NCBI GenBank assembly: GCA_002375465.1
Contig: DFLT01000005.1
Coordinates: 327,709 to 391,708, forward strand
DNA from: Alphaproteobacteria bacterium UBA3612
GTDB taxonomy: Bacteria; Pseudomonadota; Alphaproteobacteria; Sphingomonadales; Sphingomonadaceae
Length of the DNA stretch: 64,000 nt
Reading direction: 5' to 3'
Part shown: positions 9,340-17,917 of the stretch, one piece after another
How the letters are laid out: the number at the start of each line of letters is the position of its first letter
Position numbering within the stretch: position 1 is the first letter of the stretch
Notes under the pieces: generated by a model
Told to the model about the DNA's origin: nothing
The model's database searches: none
Seen by the model: only the letters and a program-made list of their open reading frames with translations
Made by a program: the position numbers and the translations under genes

Positions 9340-9603
9340 ATGGCGACGGGTTGGGCGCGCGATGGCGCGGTACAGGACCAGATAGACGATACGGTGAAGG
9401 ATGCCGTCACCGCTGCGCGCGCGCGGATTGGCGGCGGCGAGAGCCGTGAATTCTGTGAGGATTGCGGAGAGCCGATCCCCGAACGCCGACGTGCCGCCCT
9501 TGCAGGCGTTCGCACTTGCGTCGCCTGTCAATCGGTACGCGATGGCGACCGGCGTGCCAGCGGCATCAATCGCCGCGGTAGCAAGGACAGCCAGCTGCGC
9601 TAG
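9340..9603 (+). CDS. Small DksA/TraR-type zinc-finger protein
   Basis: An 87-residue protein with the C4 zinc finger of the DksA/TraR family: FCEDCGEPIPERRR in the middle and CVACQ about 20 residues later. The N-terminal coiled coil of DksA is nearly absent, so this is a short YbiI-like member. Members can bind RNA polymerase through the secondary channel, but this is not shown for the short forms. The start ATG at 9340 gives MATGWARDGAVQDQID; the open frame begins 63 bases earlier without similarity. It sits 82 bp after smc and faces the SDR gene. Confidence 0.85.
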   Translation: MATGWARDGAVQDQIDDTVKDAVTAARARIGGGESREFCEDCGEPIPERRRAALAGVRTCVACQSVRDGDRRASGINRRGSKDSQLR

Positions 9604-9611
9604 CGCAGCTG
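9592..9611. terminator. Perfect palindrome at the end of the zinc-finger gene
   Basis: CAGCTGCGC, then TA, then GCGCAGCTG: nine-base arms with a two-base centre that includes the TAG stop of the zinc-finger gene. It lies between convergent genes, where a bidirectional transcription stop would be useful. There is no T tract, so intrinsic termination is uncertain. Confidence 0.4.
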
Positions 9612-9651
9612 CGCCGTAAAAGCGGACGCAGGCGGGCAGGTGCCCCGCACC

Positions 9652-10356
9652 CTATCGCACGAAACTGGCGCCGTTGACGTCGATGACTGACCCGGTCATC
9701 GATGCTGGTGCCTCCAGCGCGAGATAGCGGACAAGAGATGCCACCTCCTCTGGATCGGCGACGCGACCAAGCGGGATGTCGGCAAGCAATTTTTCGCCGC
9801 CGCGCGAGGCAAGATAATCCTCTGCCATGCCCGTCATCACATATCCCGGCGTGACGGTGTAGACGAGGATCTCCTCCGCCGCCAATCCACGCGCGAGTGT
9901 CTTCGACAAGCCGACAAGACCGGCCTTTGCGGCGGCATAATGGCCATATTGGATGCCATCGCCGCGATAGGCGGCCCGGCTGGCGATGTTGACGATCCGT
10001 CCGCCCACGCCGCGTTCCCGCCAATGGGCGATTGCCAGACGGCAGAGGTCCGCGGGTGCCTGCAGATTGATGGCGAGGCCACGCGCCCAGCCCGCCGACC
10101 AGTCGGCATCGTCTGCATCGAGCGGCACCTGGTCGAACAGTCCGGCATTATTGACGAGAACGTCGATCTGACCGCCCGCGGCGTCCACGGCGGCGTCCCA
10201 AAGCGACGCCACGGCCTGTGGATCGGTGAAATCCGCCCCCAGGATTCCGTCGCCATCGCGGGTGCCGTGCCGGATGACGGTTTCCGATGCCAGTCCGTCG
10301 GCAATGGCGACGCCGATTCCGCGTGTGGAGCCCGTTACCAGAATTCTTTTTGCCAT
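9652..10356 (-). CDS. SDR-family NAD(P)-dependent oxidoreductase
   Basis: A 234-residue classical short-chain dehydrogenase/reductase. The cofactor motif is TGSTRGIG near residue 8, the structural motif VNNAG follows near residue 83, and the catalytic set is S in NIASRAA with Y-x3-K in YGHYAAAKAG. The C-terminal stretch SMTGSVIDVNGASFVR is typical of FabG-like members. The start ATG at 10356 has AGGAG seven bases upstream. The substrate cannot be told from the sequence; a 3-oxoacyl reductase or sugar/steroid dehydrogenase activity are all possible. The gene is divergent from the AI-2E permease gene. Confidence 0.9.
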   Translation of the reverse strand: MAKRILVTGSTRGIGVAIADGLASETVIRHGTRDGDGILGADFTDPQAVASLWDAAVDAAGGQIDVLVNNAGLFDQVPLDADDADWSAGWARGLAINLQAPADLCRLAIAHWRERGVGGRIVNIASRAAYRGDGIQYGHYAAAKAGLVGLSKTLARGLAAEEILVYTVTPGYVMTGMAEDYLASRGGEKLLADIPLGRVADPEEVASLVRYLALEAPASMTGSVIDVNGASFVR

Positions 10357-10564
10357 GAGCGTTCTCCTCGGTTCGTCGTTCGCGGGTTTCGGCCCCGGCG
10401 CAGCTACAAAGACAAACGCGGGGCGTAAACAGCTGATGTTGTGCGCCGATGCTACCCGAACTCGATGCCGTATGTTAATCAAAGGGGTGCTTTACTGCCT
10501 GGTGGCAGGCCGCGTGCGGAACTGCACATGGCGAACGGCTTTGGCAGAGGGCGAGTTTTTGGAA

Positions 10565-11809
10565 ATGAATCTGATCGCTGAGGATGACGAGGAAAGGGGG
10601 CCCGCTCTATCAGAGGCCGGGGCAGCGCCGGGCGGTGCCTTGGCTGCGAAGCCTGCCGCCTCTCGCCGGGTGGAGAGCCGCCGCATCGCGCATCGCCGTG
10701 ACCGGCTGCTCAGCGCACTGAACCTGATCACCGCGATGGCCCTGCTGCTTGCCCTGCCATTTGCGCTGCAGGCGGGATCCGCCTTTTTCCTGCCGCTGAC
10801 CACGGGCCTGACGCTGGGGCTGATGCTTGTTCCATTGCAGATGAAGCTGGAGCGTTTTCTGCCCAGCGTCGTCGCGGCAGTGACGAACCTGGTGTTGTGC
10901 CTGGGGGTTGTGTCGGCGATCAGCTATATCATCCTGACGCCCGCTCTGGTGTGGCTGAACGACCTGCCGTCGCGCATGTACAATGTGCGGACCAATCTCG
11001 ATCCTCTTCTGGATCTGTTCGACAGCGTCGATCAGTCCGTGGACCGGCTGTCGCGCGAGTTGGGCGTCAACACGTCTGCAGGGCAGGAACCGACGATGGT
11101 GGTGGATGCGCCGCGTTCGGTGTTCGAGGCGGCGTCCACTGCGGCGCCCAGTGCGATCATCCAGACCTTCTTCGCGCTTTTGATCATGGTGTTCTTCCTG
11201 TCCAGCTTTAGCCGGATGCGCGGCGCCCTGATGCGCAGCGCCGACACGAAACTGGGCGGCGACACCGCGAACCGGCTGCTTAGCGACGTTGCCAGCGATA
11301 CCGGCCGCTATGTCGGCATGATTTCCATCATCAATATCATTCTGGGAATCGTGGTGACGGGCATTTTCTGGGCTTTGGGCGTCGAGACGCCGTGGATGTG
11401 GGGCGGCCTTGCGGCGCTTTTGAATTTCGTACCCTATGCGGGGCCGGTTGTATTCTTTTTCCTGGCCATTCTGGGCGGTATGACGGTTGCGACGGACCCG
11501 CTGGCGGGCATGATACCGGCGCTCGCTTATCTGGGCATCAATCTGGCGGAGGCCTATGTCTTGACCCCGCTGATCCTGGGGCGGAAATTTCTGGTCAATC
11601 CCCTCCTTATCATGGTGGCGCTGAGTTTTTGGGGATGGGTCTGGGGAACCGTCGGGGCGCTGCTGTCGGTGCCCCTGCTGATCATCACGAAGTCCCTGAT
11701 CGAGCGCATTGGCGGCCCGAATATTGCAGGCTTTCTGCTGGACCAGACGACGCTGATCCGCGAGAGTCCCGGCCGTCAGCGCCGTAATCTGGACAGGGAG
11801 CCGTCATGA
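10565..11809 (+). CDS. AI-2E family transporter (PerM-like membrane protein)
   Basis: A 414-residue membrane protein with a hydrophilic N terminus and about seven or eight membrane segments in the AI-2E/PerM arrangement: two helices around residues 60-120, a soluble loop with NVRTNLDPLLDLFDSVDQ, then a C-terminal bundle containing GLAALLNFVPYAGP and ILGRKFLVNPLLIM, both typical of the family. Members export or exchange small molecules; the AI-2 link holds for TqsA only, so no substrate is claimed. The start at 10565 is the last ATG before the conserved region; the frame is open much further upstream. Its stop overlaps the dehalogenase start by four bases (ATGA). Confidence 0.85.
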   Translation: MNLIAEDDEERGPALSEAGAAPGGALAAKPAASRRVESRRIAHRRDRLLSALNLITAMALLLALPFALQAGSAFFLPLTTGLTLGLMLVPLQMKLERFLPSVVAAVTNLVLCLGVVSAISYIILTPALVWLNDLPSRMYNVRTNLDPLLDLFDSVDQSVDRLSRELGVNTSAGQEPTMVVDAPRSVFEAASTAAPSAIIQTFFALLIMVFFLSSFSRMRGALMRSADTKLGGDTANRLLSDVASDTGRYVGMISIINIILGIVVTGIFWALGVETPWMWGGLAALLNFVPYAGPVVFFFLAILGGMTVATDPLAGMIPALAYLGINLAEAYVLTPLILGRKFLVNPLLIMVALSFWGWVWGTVGALLSVPLLIITKSLIERIGGPNIAGFLLDQTTLIRESPGRQRRNLDREPS

Positions 11810-12711
11810 CAGTTCTGAGAACGCCTGAAAGTCGGTTCGAAGGGCTGGCAGGCTTCGACCATTCGCCGCATTTTACGGAAATAGAGGATGAGGCGCTGGG
11901 GACGATCCGCATCGCCCATGTCGCGGCCGGTCCGAAGGACGGGCCGGTTGTCCTGTTGCTGCATGGGGAACCCAGCTGGTCATATTTGTACCGCGACATG
12001 ATCCCGCTGCTGGCGAAGGCCGGCGCGCGCGTTCTGGCGCCCGACCTGGTCGGCTTTGGCCGCTCCGACAAGCCGGACCGCATCGACGATTACAGCTATG
12101 GCAAACATGTCGCGTGGATGCAGGCATGGTTCGACAAGCAGAAAATCCGTGATGTGACGCTGTTCTGCCAGGACTGGGGCGGGCTGATCGGCCTGCGGCT
12201 GGTTGCGGCACAGCCCGATGCCTTCGCCGCCGTCGCCGCGTCCAATACCTTCCTCCCGACGGGGGATCGGGAACCGTCGGAAGCCTTTCTGAAGTGGCGG
12301 GGCTATTCCCAGAAGATTCCCGAATTCGATTCGGGGCAGATCATTCAGGGCGCCACCGTGAGCGACCTGAGCGCCGAAGTCGTGGCCGCCTATAATGCGC
12401 CTTTTCCAGACGACAGTTTCAAGGCTGGGGCGCGAGTTTTTCCGATGTTGGTGCCGATCAGTGCCGATGATCCCGAATCGTCGGCCAATCGGCAGGCGTG
12501 GGAGGTCCTGGAATCTTTCGAAAAGCCGTTTCTGACCCTGTTTGGCGACAGCGATCCGGTCACCCGGGGCGGCGATCAATTGTTTCGCGCGAAGATACCG
12601 GGATGTGCGGGACAGCCGCACCAGATCGTCGAAAAGGGGGGCCATTTCATTCAGGAAGACGCCGCTCCGCAGCTTGCAGAAGCAATCATTTCACTGATGC
12701 GGCTGAAATAG
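11806..12711 (+). CDS. Haloalkane dehalogenase (HLD-I type)
   Basis: A 301-residue alpha/beta hydrolase that hydrolyses carbon-halogen bonds to an alcohol and halide. The nucleophile elbow reads CQDWGG with Asp123, and the neighbouring Trp124 is the halide-binding residue. The oxyanion region is LHGEPSWSYLYRDM, the acid is in FGDSDPV and the base in EKGGHFIQED, all in the order seen in DhlA-like enzymes. The HGEP motif is typical of the dehalogenase rather than of epoxide hydrolases. Translational coupling to the AI-2E permease is seen from the ATGA overlap; whether the two act together is unknown. The natural substrate is unknown. Confidence 0.9.
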   Translation: MTVLRTPESRFEGLAGFDHSPHFTEIEDEALGTIRIAHVAAGPKDGPVVLLLHGEPSWSYLYRDMIPLLAKAGARVLAPDLVGFGRSDKPDRIDDYSYGKHVAWMQAWFDKQKIRDVTLFCQDWGGLIGLRLVAAQPDAFAAVAASNTFLPTGDREPSEAFLKWRGYSQKIPEFDSGQIIQGATVSDLSAEVVAAYNAPFPDDSFKAGARVFPMLVPISADDPESSANRQAWEVLESFEKPFLTLFGDSDPVTRGGDQLFRAKIPGCAGQPHQIVEKGGHFIQEDAAPQLAEAIISLMRLK

Positions 12712-12723
12712 GCGTTCGACCGC

Positions 12724-12752
12724 TTGACAGATTCGGGTGCGCCTCATAGGGA
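12724..12752 (+). promoter_or_regulatory. Candidate promoter of tRNA-Asp
   Basis: A perfect TTGACA at 12724-12729 lies 17 bases before TAGGGA at 12747-12752, about 50 bases upstream of the mature tRNA. The -35 match is strong and the -10 match is weak. Confidence 0.5.
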
Positions 12753-12800
12753 CGCGCCTTCGCTTCACCGCCCAGCGCGGTGTATGCGACCCCAGGATGC

Positions 12801-12877
<77 letters not shown>

Positions 12878-12936
12878 TCCTTTCCCTTTCATTTTGCCGC
12901 ATTGCCCGCCGCCATGGCGCGGCTAATCGGCATGGC

Positions 12937-14457
12937 ATGAAGCTTGTCTATATTCTCGGCGATCAGCTGACTCGTACGCTTGCGAGCCTGCGGGGATGCC
13001 GCAAGGACGACACCATCATTCTGATGGCGGAACTCGACGAGGAAACCACCTATGTCGGCCATCACAAACAGAAACTGATCTTTATCCTCAGCGCGATGCG
13101 GCACTTTGCCGAGGAATTGCGCGCGGACGGCTGGTCGGTAGACTATGTCGACCTGGAGGCGCCTGAGAACAGCGGGACGTTCAGCGGCGAACTGGCGCGG
13201 GCGCTGGAGCGGCACCGCGTCGACGAAGTACGTGTCGTAAAGCCCGGCGAATGGCGCGTGCAGGCGGCCATGGATGAATGGCCGGGCAAGTTCGACGTAT
13301 GCATTCGTTTCTTCGACGATGATCGCTTCATCTGCTCGCTGGCGGAGTTCAACGACTGGGCGGAGGGCAGGTCCGCACTGACGATGGAATATTTCTATCG
13401 GCAGATGCGGCGCAAAACCGGCCTTTTGCTCGACGGGGAGGCCGAACCCCTTGGCGGGCGCTGGAATTACGACAAGGACAATCGCAAGCCCGCCAAGCCC
13501 GACATGTTCATGCCGCAAGCGCTGCGCTTTGCACCGGATGACGCGACCAAAGCCGTCATGACCATGGTCGCGCGCCGCTTCCCGGACAATGTCGGCAAGC
13601 TGGAGCCGTTCGGTTTTGCGGTGACGCGCGCCGATGCGGAAAAGGTGGTGGATCATTTCATCACCCATGTTCTGCCGCGCTTCGGCGATTTTCAGGACGC
13701 CATGCTGACCGGCGAGGCCTTCCTGTATCACGCGGTCATATCGCCCTATCTGAATATCGGGCTGCTCGATCCGCTCGACCTCTGCCGCCGAGTGGAGGCG
13801 GAGTATGAGGCGGGCAGGGCGCCCCTGAACGCAGTGGAGGGATTTGTCCGCCAGATCATTGGCTGGCGGGAGTTCGTGCGCGGCATCTACTGGCGGGAAA
13901 TGCCGGATTATGTGACGCGCAATTTCCTGGCGGCAGACCGGCCGCTGCCACCCTTTTACTGGACCGGCGAGACCGAAATGCACTGCCTGGCTGAGGCGAT
14001 TGGCCAGACACTGGATCACGCCTATGCGCATCATATTCAGCGTTTGATGGTCACGGGCAATTTCGCCCTTCTGATCGGCGCCGACCCGCGGCAGGTGCAT
14101 GAATGGTATCTGGAAGTTTATGCGGACGCCTATGAATGGGTGGAGTTGCCCAATACGCTGGGCATGAGCCAGTTTGGTGATGGTGGTCTGCTGGGAACAA
14201 AGCCCTATGCGGCGTCAGGCGCCTATATCGACCGAATGTCGGATTATTGCACAAGCTGCCGCTATGATGTGACGGAAAAAACAGGTGAAAATGCGTGCCC
14301 ATTCAACACGCTCTACTGGCACTTTCTGGACCGGAACCGGCAGAAGCTGAAAGGCAACCGGCGGCTGGCCATGCCCTACGCGACCTGGGACAAGATGGAG
14401 CCGTCGCGGCGCCGGCAATATTTGGAGCGGGCGGAAAGCTTCCTCGAAAGCCTGTAG
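12937..14457 (+). CDS. phrB: Iron-sulfur bacterial photolyase/cryptochrome (PhrB-like)
   Basis: A 506-residue protein of the deoxyribodipyrimidine photolyase-related family (FeS-BCP). The N terminus MKLVYILGDQLT is the family start. Four cysteines fall at residues 350, 438, 441 and 454 (HCL, CTSC and ENACPFN); as I recall, these are the same numbers as the 4Fe-4S ligands of Agrobacterium PhrB. The C-terminal FAD domain includes IIGWREFVRGIYW and LPNTLGMSQFGDGG. Known members repair (6-4) photoproducts with FAD and carry a lumazine antenna. Start ATG at 12937 matches the conserved N terminus. It stands alone behind tRNA-Asp. Confidence 0.93.
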   Translation: MKLVYILGDQLTRTLASLRGCRKDDTIILMAELDEETTYVGHHKQKLIFILSAMRHFAEELRADGWSVDYVDLEAPENSGTFSGELARALERHRVDEVRVVKPGEWRVQAAMDEWPGKFDVCIRFFDDDRFICSLAEFNDWAEGRSALTMEYFYRQMRRKTGLLLDGEAEPLGGRWNYDKDNRKPAKPDMFMPQALRFAPDDATKAVMTMVARRFPDNVGKLEPFGFAVTRADAEKVVDHFITHVLPRFGDFQDAMLTGEAFLYHAVISPYLNIGLLDPLDLCRRVEAEYEAGRAPLNAVEGFVRQIIGWREFVRGIYWREMPDYVTRNFLAADRPLPPFYWTGETEMHCLAEAIGQTLDHAYAHHIQRLMVTGNFALLIGADPRQVHEWYLEVYADAYEWVELPNTLGMSQFGDGGLLGTKPYAASGAYIDRMSDYCTSCRYDVTEKTGENACPFNTLYWHFLDRNRQKLKGNRRLAMPYATWDKMEPSRRRQYLERAESFLESL

Positions 14458-14562
14458 GGACCGCCCAGGCTTCGTGTCGCCAAGGGTCTATGCATTGACG
14501 CGCGCCATTGCGAATTGGGCAGCTGTAGGTGAAAGGTAGGACAAGCCAAAGAAGGAACGCCC

Positions 14563-16224
14563 GTGCATCATAGTGCCCCCCTGATAGCCATGGTTGTGGC
14601 GGGTTTGGTGGGCGCCTTTATCATGGGAGCGCTCGCACACCGGCTGAAGGTGTCGCCGATTGCAGGTTATTTGCTGGCGGGTGTGCTCGTCGGTCCGTTT
14701 ACGCCCGGCTATGTTGCCGACATGGGGCTGGCGAACCAACTGGCCGAACTGGGTGTGATCCTGCTGATGTTCGGCGTCGGCCTGCACTTTTCCCTGCGCG
14801 ACCTGCTATCCGTCAAGAATATCGCCATTCCAGGCGCCATCGGACAGATCGCATTGGCGACGCTGCTCGGCATGGCGCTGTCATGGGCCTTGGGATGGAG
14901 CCTCGCCGGCGGTTTTGTTTTCGGCCTTGCCCTGTCGGTTGCAAGTACGGTCGTGTTGCTGCGCGCGCTACAAGCACGGAACCTGGTCGAGACGGAACGG
15001 GGTCGCATCGCCGTCGGATGGCTGATCGTCGAAGATCTCGTCATGGTTATGGCACTTGTTCTGCTGCCGCCGCTCGCCGACATCCTCAATGGCGAGGCAG
15101 CAGGCGTCGGTTCGAGTGCGATCCTTATTCCCATCGGCATTACGTTCCTGAAGGTGGCGGGCTTTTTCGCTTTCATGCTGCTGATCGGCCGTCGCCTGAT
15201 CCCACTTTTGTTGCATTGGGTTGCACATACCGGGTCGCGAGAGCTGTTCCGTCTGGCTGTTCTGGCTATTGCGCTAGGCGTGGCCTTTGGCGCTGCATAT
15301 ATTTTCGATGTATCCTTCGCACTGGGCGCATTCTTTGCGGGCATGATCCTGGGCGAAACGCCGCTCAGCCGCCGGGCGGCTGAGGAGACGCTGCCGCTGC
15401 GCGATGCATTTGCGGTGCTGTTCTTCGTATCGGTGGGAATGTTGTTCAATCCGGCGGTCGTGATGGAACAGCCGCTTCCCCTGATCGCGACGGTTGCCAT
15501 CATCATCGTCGGCAAGTCGCTGGCGGCGTACCTCATCGTTCGTGCCTTCGGACATTCCAAGGGCAAGGCGCTGACGATCGCGGCCAGCCTTGCACAGATC
15601 GGCGAATTCTCCTTCATCCTCGCCGCGCTGGGTACCAGCCTGAACCTGCTGCCCGCCGAAGGACGCGACCTGATCCTGGCAGGCGCGATCATTTCGATCT
15701 TCGTCAACCCGTTCATCTTTGCCGCCATTATGCGCCGGCCAGAGGTGGCTGCCGCTGCAAGCGCGGAAGCCGCCGAAGGCGCTGGTCCGGCGGAGCATGT
15801 CATCCTTGTCGGTTATGGCCGCGTGGGTCGGCTGATAGCCGTAAAGCTGAAGGCGGGCGGCATACCGTTCGTCATCATCGAGGATCAGATCGACACCGCG
15901 CGGCAGGCGGAAGAGGATGGTTTCGAGGTCTTGCGGGCAAACGCGCTGGAACCCGGCGTCCTGCAGCAGGCGGGCATTGACCGCGCTCAAACGCTGTTGA
16001 TCGCCATCCCGGAAGGGTTTGAGGGCGGCGCCATCTATGCGCGCGCTCGCTCGCTCAATCCCCAGATCCACGCCATCGCGCGGGCGCATTCAGACGCGGA
16101 AGTGGAGCATCTGGAGAAGCTGGAGCTACCGGACGTCGTCATGGGCGAAAGAGAGATTGCGGCACGTATATTGGAACTGCTGGGCCGTGTACAAAAGCGC
16201 TCCACGAATGTGGGGGCACATTAA
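14563..16224 (+). CDS. Kef-type cation:proton antiporter with TrkA-N domain (YbaL-like)
   Basis: A 553-residue CPA2 antiporter. The first 390 residues form about 12 membrane helices with the N-terminal pattern LKVSPIAGYLLAGVLVGPFTPG and the family sequence ALGAFFAGMILGETPLSRRAAEE. A cytosolic Rossmann RCK/TrkA-N domain begins with HVILVGYGRVGRLIAVKLK near residue 407. The start is GTG at 14563 with AAGGAA upstream. The order of domains and length match YbaL/KefB-type K+/H+ exchangers. A second member of the superfamily with different sequence lies at 55.3-57.1 kb. Confidence 0.9.
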   Translation: MHHSAPLIAMVVAGLVGAFIMGALAHRLKVSPIAGYLLAGVLVGPFTPGYVADMGLANQLAELGVILLMFGVGLHFSLRDLLSVKNIAIPGAIGQIALATLLGMALSWALGWSLAGGFVFGLALSVASTVVLLRALQARNLVETERGRIAVGWLIVEDLVMVMALVLLPPLADILNGEAAGVGSSAILIPIGITFLKVAGFFAFMLLIGRRLIPLLLHWVAHTGSRELFRLAVLAIALGVAFGAAYIFDVSFALGAFFAGMILGETPLSRRAAEETLPLRDAFAVLFFVSVGMLFNPAVVMEQPLPLIATVAIIIVGKSLAAYLIVRAFGHSKGKALTIAASLAQIGEFSFILAALGTSLNLLPAEGRDLILAGAIISIFVNPFIFAAIMRRPEVAAAASAEAAEGAGPAEHVILVGYGRVGRLIAVKLKAGGIPFVIIEDQIDTARQAEEDGFEVLRANALEPGVLQQAGIDRAQTLLIAIPEGFEGGAIYARARSLNPQIHAIARAHSDAEVEHLEKLELPDVVMGEREIAARILELLGRVQKRSTNVGAH

Positions 16225-16289
16225 GCGCAGGTGCACGTCAGGTAGCCACTCCGCTGAAGTCAAAAAGGGGTAAGCAAGGCCCGCGCTCC

Positions 16290-16601
16290 TTAACGAGAGG
16301 TATTTTCGTCAAAGCGTTCAAATTCGTGTGCAATCGAGCGTTCGACGAGGAGTTCGTACAGATCCTCGACCAGATTGGTGTCCAAGCCGCTCGCCTCGGC
16401 GGTGCGGCAGGCATTTGCAATGACTGCGGCCTTGCGCGCTTCATCGCGCACAAGGTCGCGCTGTTGCTTTACGCGCGCTGCCGCCTCGATGTAGCGCATG
16501 CGTTCTGCAAGCAGCGTCACGATATGCTGATCCAGCGTATCAATGCCGTGACGGATGTCCTCCATCCGTGCGCAGTCTTCAGGCGGCACGCGTTCTTTCA
16601 T
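16290..16601 (-). CDS. Chorismate mutase, AroQ type
   Basis: A roughly 103-residue all-helical chorismate mutase that converts chorismate to prephenate for Phe and Tyr synthesis. The AroQ pattern is seen: IRHGIDTLDQHIVTLLAERM with the active-site Arg residues, the VKQQR segment with the catalytic Lys, and a final helix LYELLVERSIAHE. The ATG at 16601 overlaps the stop of the upstream DUF2842 gene (ATGA), the same spacing seen between DUF2842 and the cycloligase, so it was chosen; ATGs at 16613 and 16631 are alternatives that add 4 or 10 residues. It is the last gene of the zapA-6S-cycloligase block. Confidence 0.85.
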   Translation of the reverse strand: MKERVPPEDCARMEDIRHGIDTLDQHIVTLLAERMRYIEAAARVKQQRDLVRDEARKAAVIANACRTAEASGLDTNLVEDLYELLVERSIAHEFERFDENTSR

Positions 16602-16819
16602 CCGGCTTTCCATTGTCCCGTTTCGATCCATCGGATGAGAGGTTTGGCTGGGAATATCCATAGGATGCCAAGGAAAATCCAGATGGGGAGTTGTACCAGA
16701 ATGGGCAGGCCGGCGATCGGATCGGCGAGGGCGGTTACGATCAGAGCGTAAATCGCGATCAGCGCAATCATCAGCAATATGCCGAGCGGCTTTCTGAGCT
16801 TTGGGGCGGGGTCCGTCAT
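16598..16819 (-). CDS. DUF2842 small membrane protein
   Basis: A 73-residue protein with two hydrophobic helices, IALIAIYALIVTALA and PIWIFLGILWIFPAKPLIRW, matching the alphaproteobacterial DUF2842 family. Function is unknown. The ATG at 16819 overlaps the cycloligase stop by four bases and its own stop overlaps the chorismate mutase start by four bases, so the three are translated as one coupled unit. An upstream ATG two codons earlier is possible. Confidence 0.85.
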   Translation of the reverse strand: MTDPAPKLRKPLGILLMIALIAIYALIVTALADPIAGLPILVQLPIWIFLGILWIFPAKPLIRWIETGQWKAG

Positions 16820-17379
16820 CGGCATCTATATAGCGCTGTCGGTGTCGCAACGTAATCGAGCGTTTCGTCCCAGGGGTCGGTCGGCAGCGCTTCGACGATC
16901 TGGCAATCCCAGGCAAGGCCGACCGTCGTCAGCGACCCGCTGGAGCGCAAATCCGCGATGCATCGGTCGAAATGACCCTGACCCTGACCAAGGCGGTCAC
17001 CCGCCCGCGTCGCACCGACCAGAGGGACAAGAATCACGGCCGGGCGTGCCAGTGGCGCGGCAAAGGGCGGCTGCTCGACGCCCCACGGGCCGGATTCGCG
17101 AAAGTCACCCTCCATTCGGAATTCCATGTTTGTGGACCGGTCGGAGAACCAGGGCAGGGCAACATTTCTGGCCGCGCGCTCAATAGCGGCGGGGTCGATT
17201 TCGTTCCCCATGGGTGCATAGCTGGCGATACAATCCACCCCCTCGATTACGGCGGCAATCTGTCCGGCAAGATCATCTTCCGCGCGGCGGCGCTGCTCTG
17301 GCGACAGCGACCCGACATATTCGGAACGGGCTTTTCGCAGGTCGCGCCGCATGCGGCCCTTCGCGCTTAGGTCATGCAT
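16816..17379 (-). CDS. 5-formyltetrahydrofolate cyclo-ligase
   Basis: A 187-residue enzyme that converts 5-formyl-THF to 5,10-methenyl-THF with ATP. Family features are the N-terminal KGRMRRDLRKARSEY, the IASYAPMGNEIDP strand, and the nucleotide motif RLGQGQGHFDR, equivalent to RLGxGxGxYD of YgfA/MTHFS. It lies directly downstream of the 6S RNA gene, the same zapA-ssrS-ygfA order known from many proteobacteria. Start ATG at 17379 gives the expected length. Confidence 0.92.
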   Translation of the reverse strand: MHDLSAKGRMRRDLRKARSEYVGSLSPEQRRRAEDDLAGQIAAVIEGVDCIASYAPMGNEIDPAAIERAARNVALPWFSDRSTNMEFRMEGDFRESGPWGVEQPPFAAPLARPAVILVPLVGATRAGDRLGQGQGHFDRCIADLRSSGSLTTVGLAWDCQIVEALPTDPWDETLDYVATPTALYRCR

Positions 17380-17411
17380 GAAGGGGGCAGGCTTTCATCT
17401 GGTAGTGAAGA

Positions 17412-17578
17412 AGGGTGACGGAACCACCCTGGCCGTTGCCGGAAGATCCTCTGACGCCTAGAACGTCAGGTGGGCGCCATGTGCGTCGGGGCAAGACCCC
17501 GGGCAGGGATAGCTCCCTATGTATCCTTATCGCCTCAGGGATGTTCGCTACGCTCGTACCGGGCAGTGTCCGTCGCTT
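17412..17578 (-). ncRNA. ssrS: 6S RNA
   Basis: The region between zapA and the cycloligase gene contains no ORF but is highly structured on the minus strand. The ends pair through GACGGA (17574-17569) and TCCGTC (17422-17417). The 5' half holds CACTGCCCGGTACGAGCG followed by AGCGAACATCCCTGAGGCGATA, which resembles the 5' arm of known 6S RNAs, then a central open region and hairpins such as CCGGGGTCTTGCCCCG and CCTGACGTTCTAGGCGTCAG. 6S RNA mimics an open promoter and sequesters the housekeeping sigma-RNA polymerase in stationary phase. The exact ends are estimates. Confidence 0.8.
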
Positions 17579-17584
17579 TTCTAT

Positions 17585-17917
17585 TTAGGTACTTGCGTCG
17601 GCTTTCTCAAGCGCGGCTGCGGCGGCCTCTACCTTTTCCGTTGCACGAAGCACGGCCTGCGCGGCGCGCGCCTCTGCGTCAGGAGATTCTTTGTTGGCCT
17701 GGACCTTCCCGCCCGCTGCCAGTTCGGCATTCTCGTCTGCCAGCATGATTGCCGACATCAGCAGCAGGCGCGTTTCCGGCAAATGCCCAAGCTGGCGTGA
17801 AAGCTTCTCTGCCTTTTCATTAACATGCGAGGCGAGGCTTTGAAGCAGCTTCTCCTCCCCATCCTTGCATGTGAGGGAATAGGAACGGCCGCCGACCTCT
17901 ACGCGAACCTGTGCCAT
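17585..17917 (-). CDS. zapA: Cell division protein ZapA
   Basis: A 110-residue protein that binds and bundles FtsZ at the division ring. The N-terminal domain MAQVRVEVGGRSYSLTCKDG and the following EEKLLQSLASHVNEKAE match ZapA, and an Ala/Glu-rich coiled coil fills the C terminus. The start overlaps the stop of the DUF4164 gene by one base (TGATG). The 6S RNA gene lies immediately downstream and is probably released from the same primary transcript or made from a promoter inside zapA. Confidence 0.92.
   Translation of the reverse strand: MAQVRVEVGGRSYSLTCKDGEEKLLQSLASHVNEKAEKLSRQLGHLPETRLLLMSAIMLADENAELAAGGKVQANKESPDAEARAAQAVLRATEKVEAAAAALEKADAST

Noticed and set aside
10361..10381. Possible LexA box (GTTC repeats) upstream of the SDR gene
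   Set aside because: The spacings are 6 and 3 bases, not the required 7.
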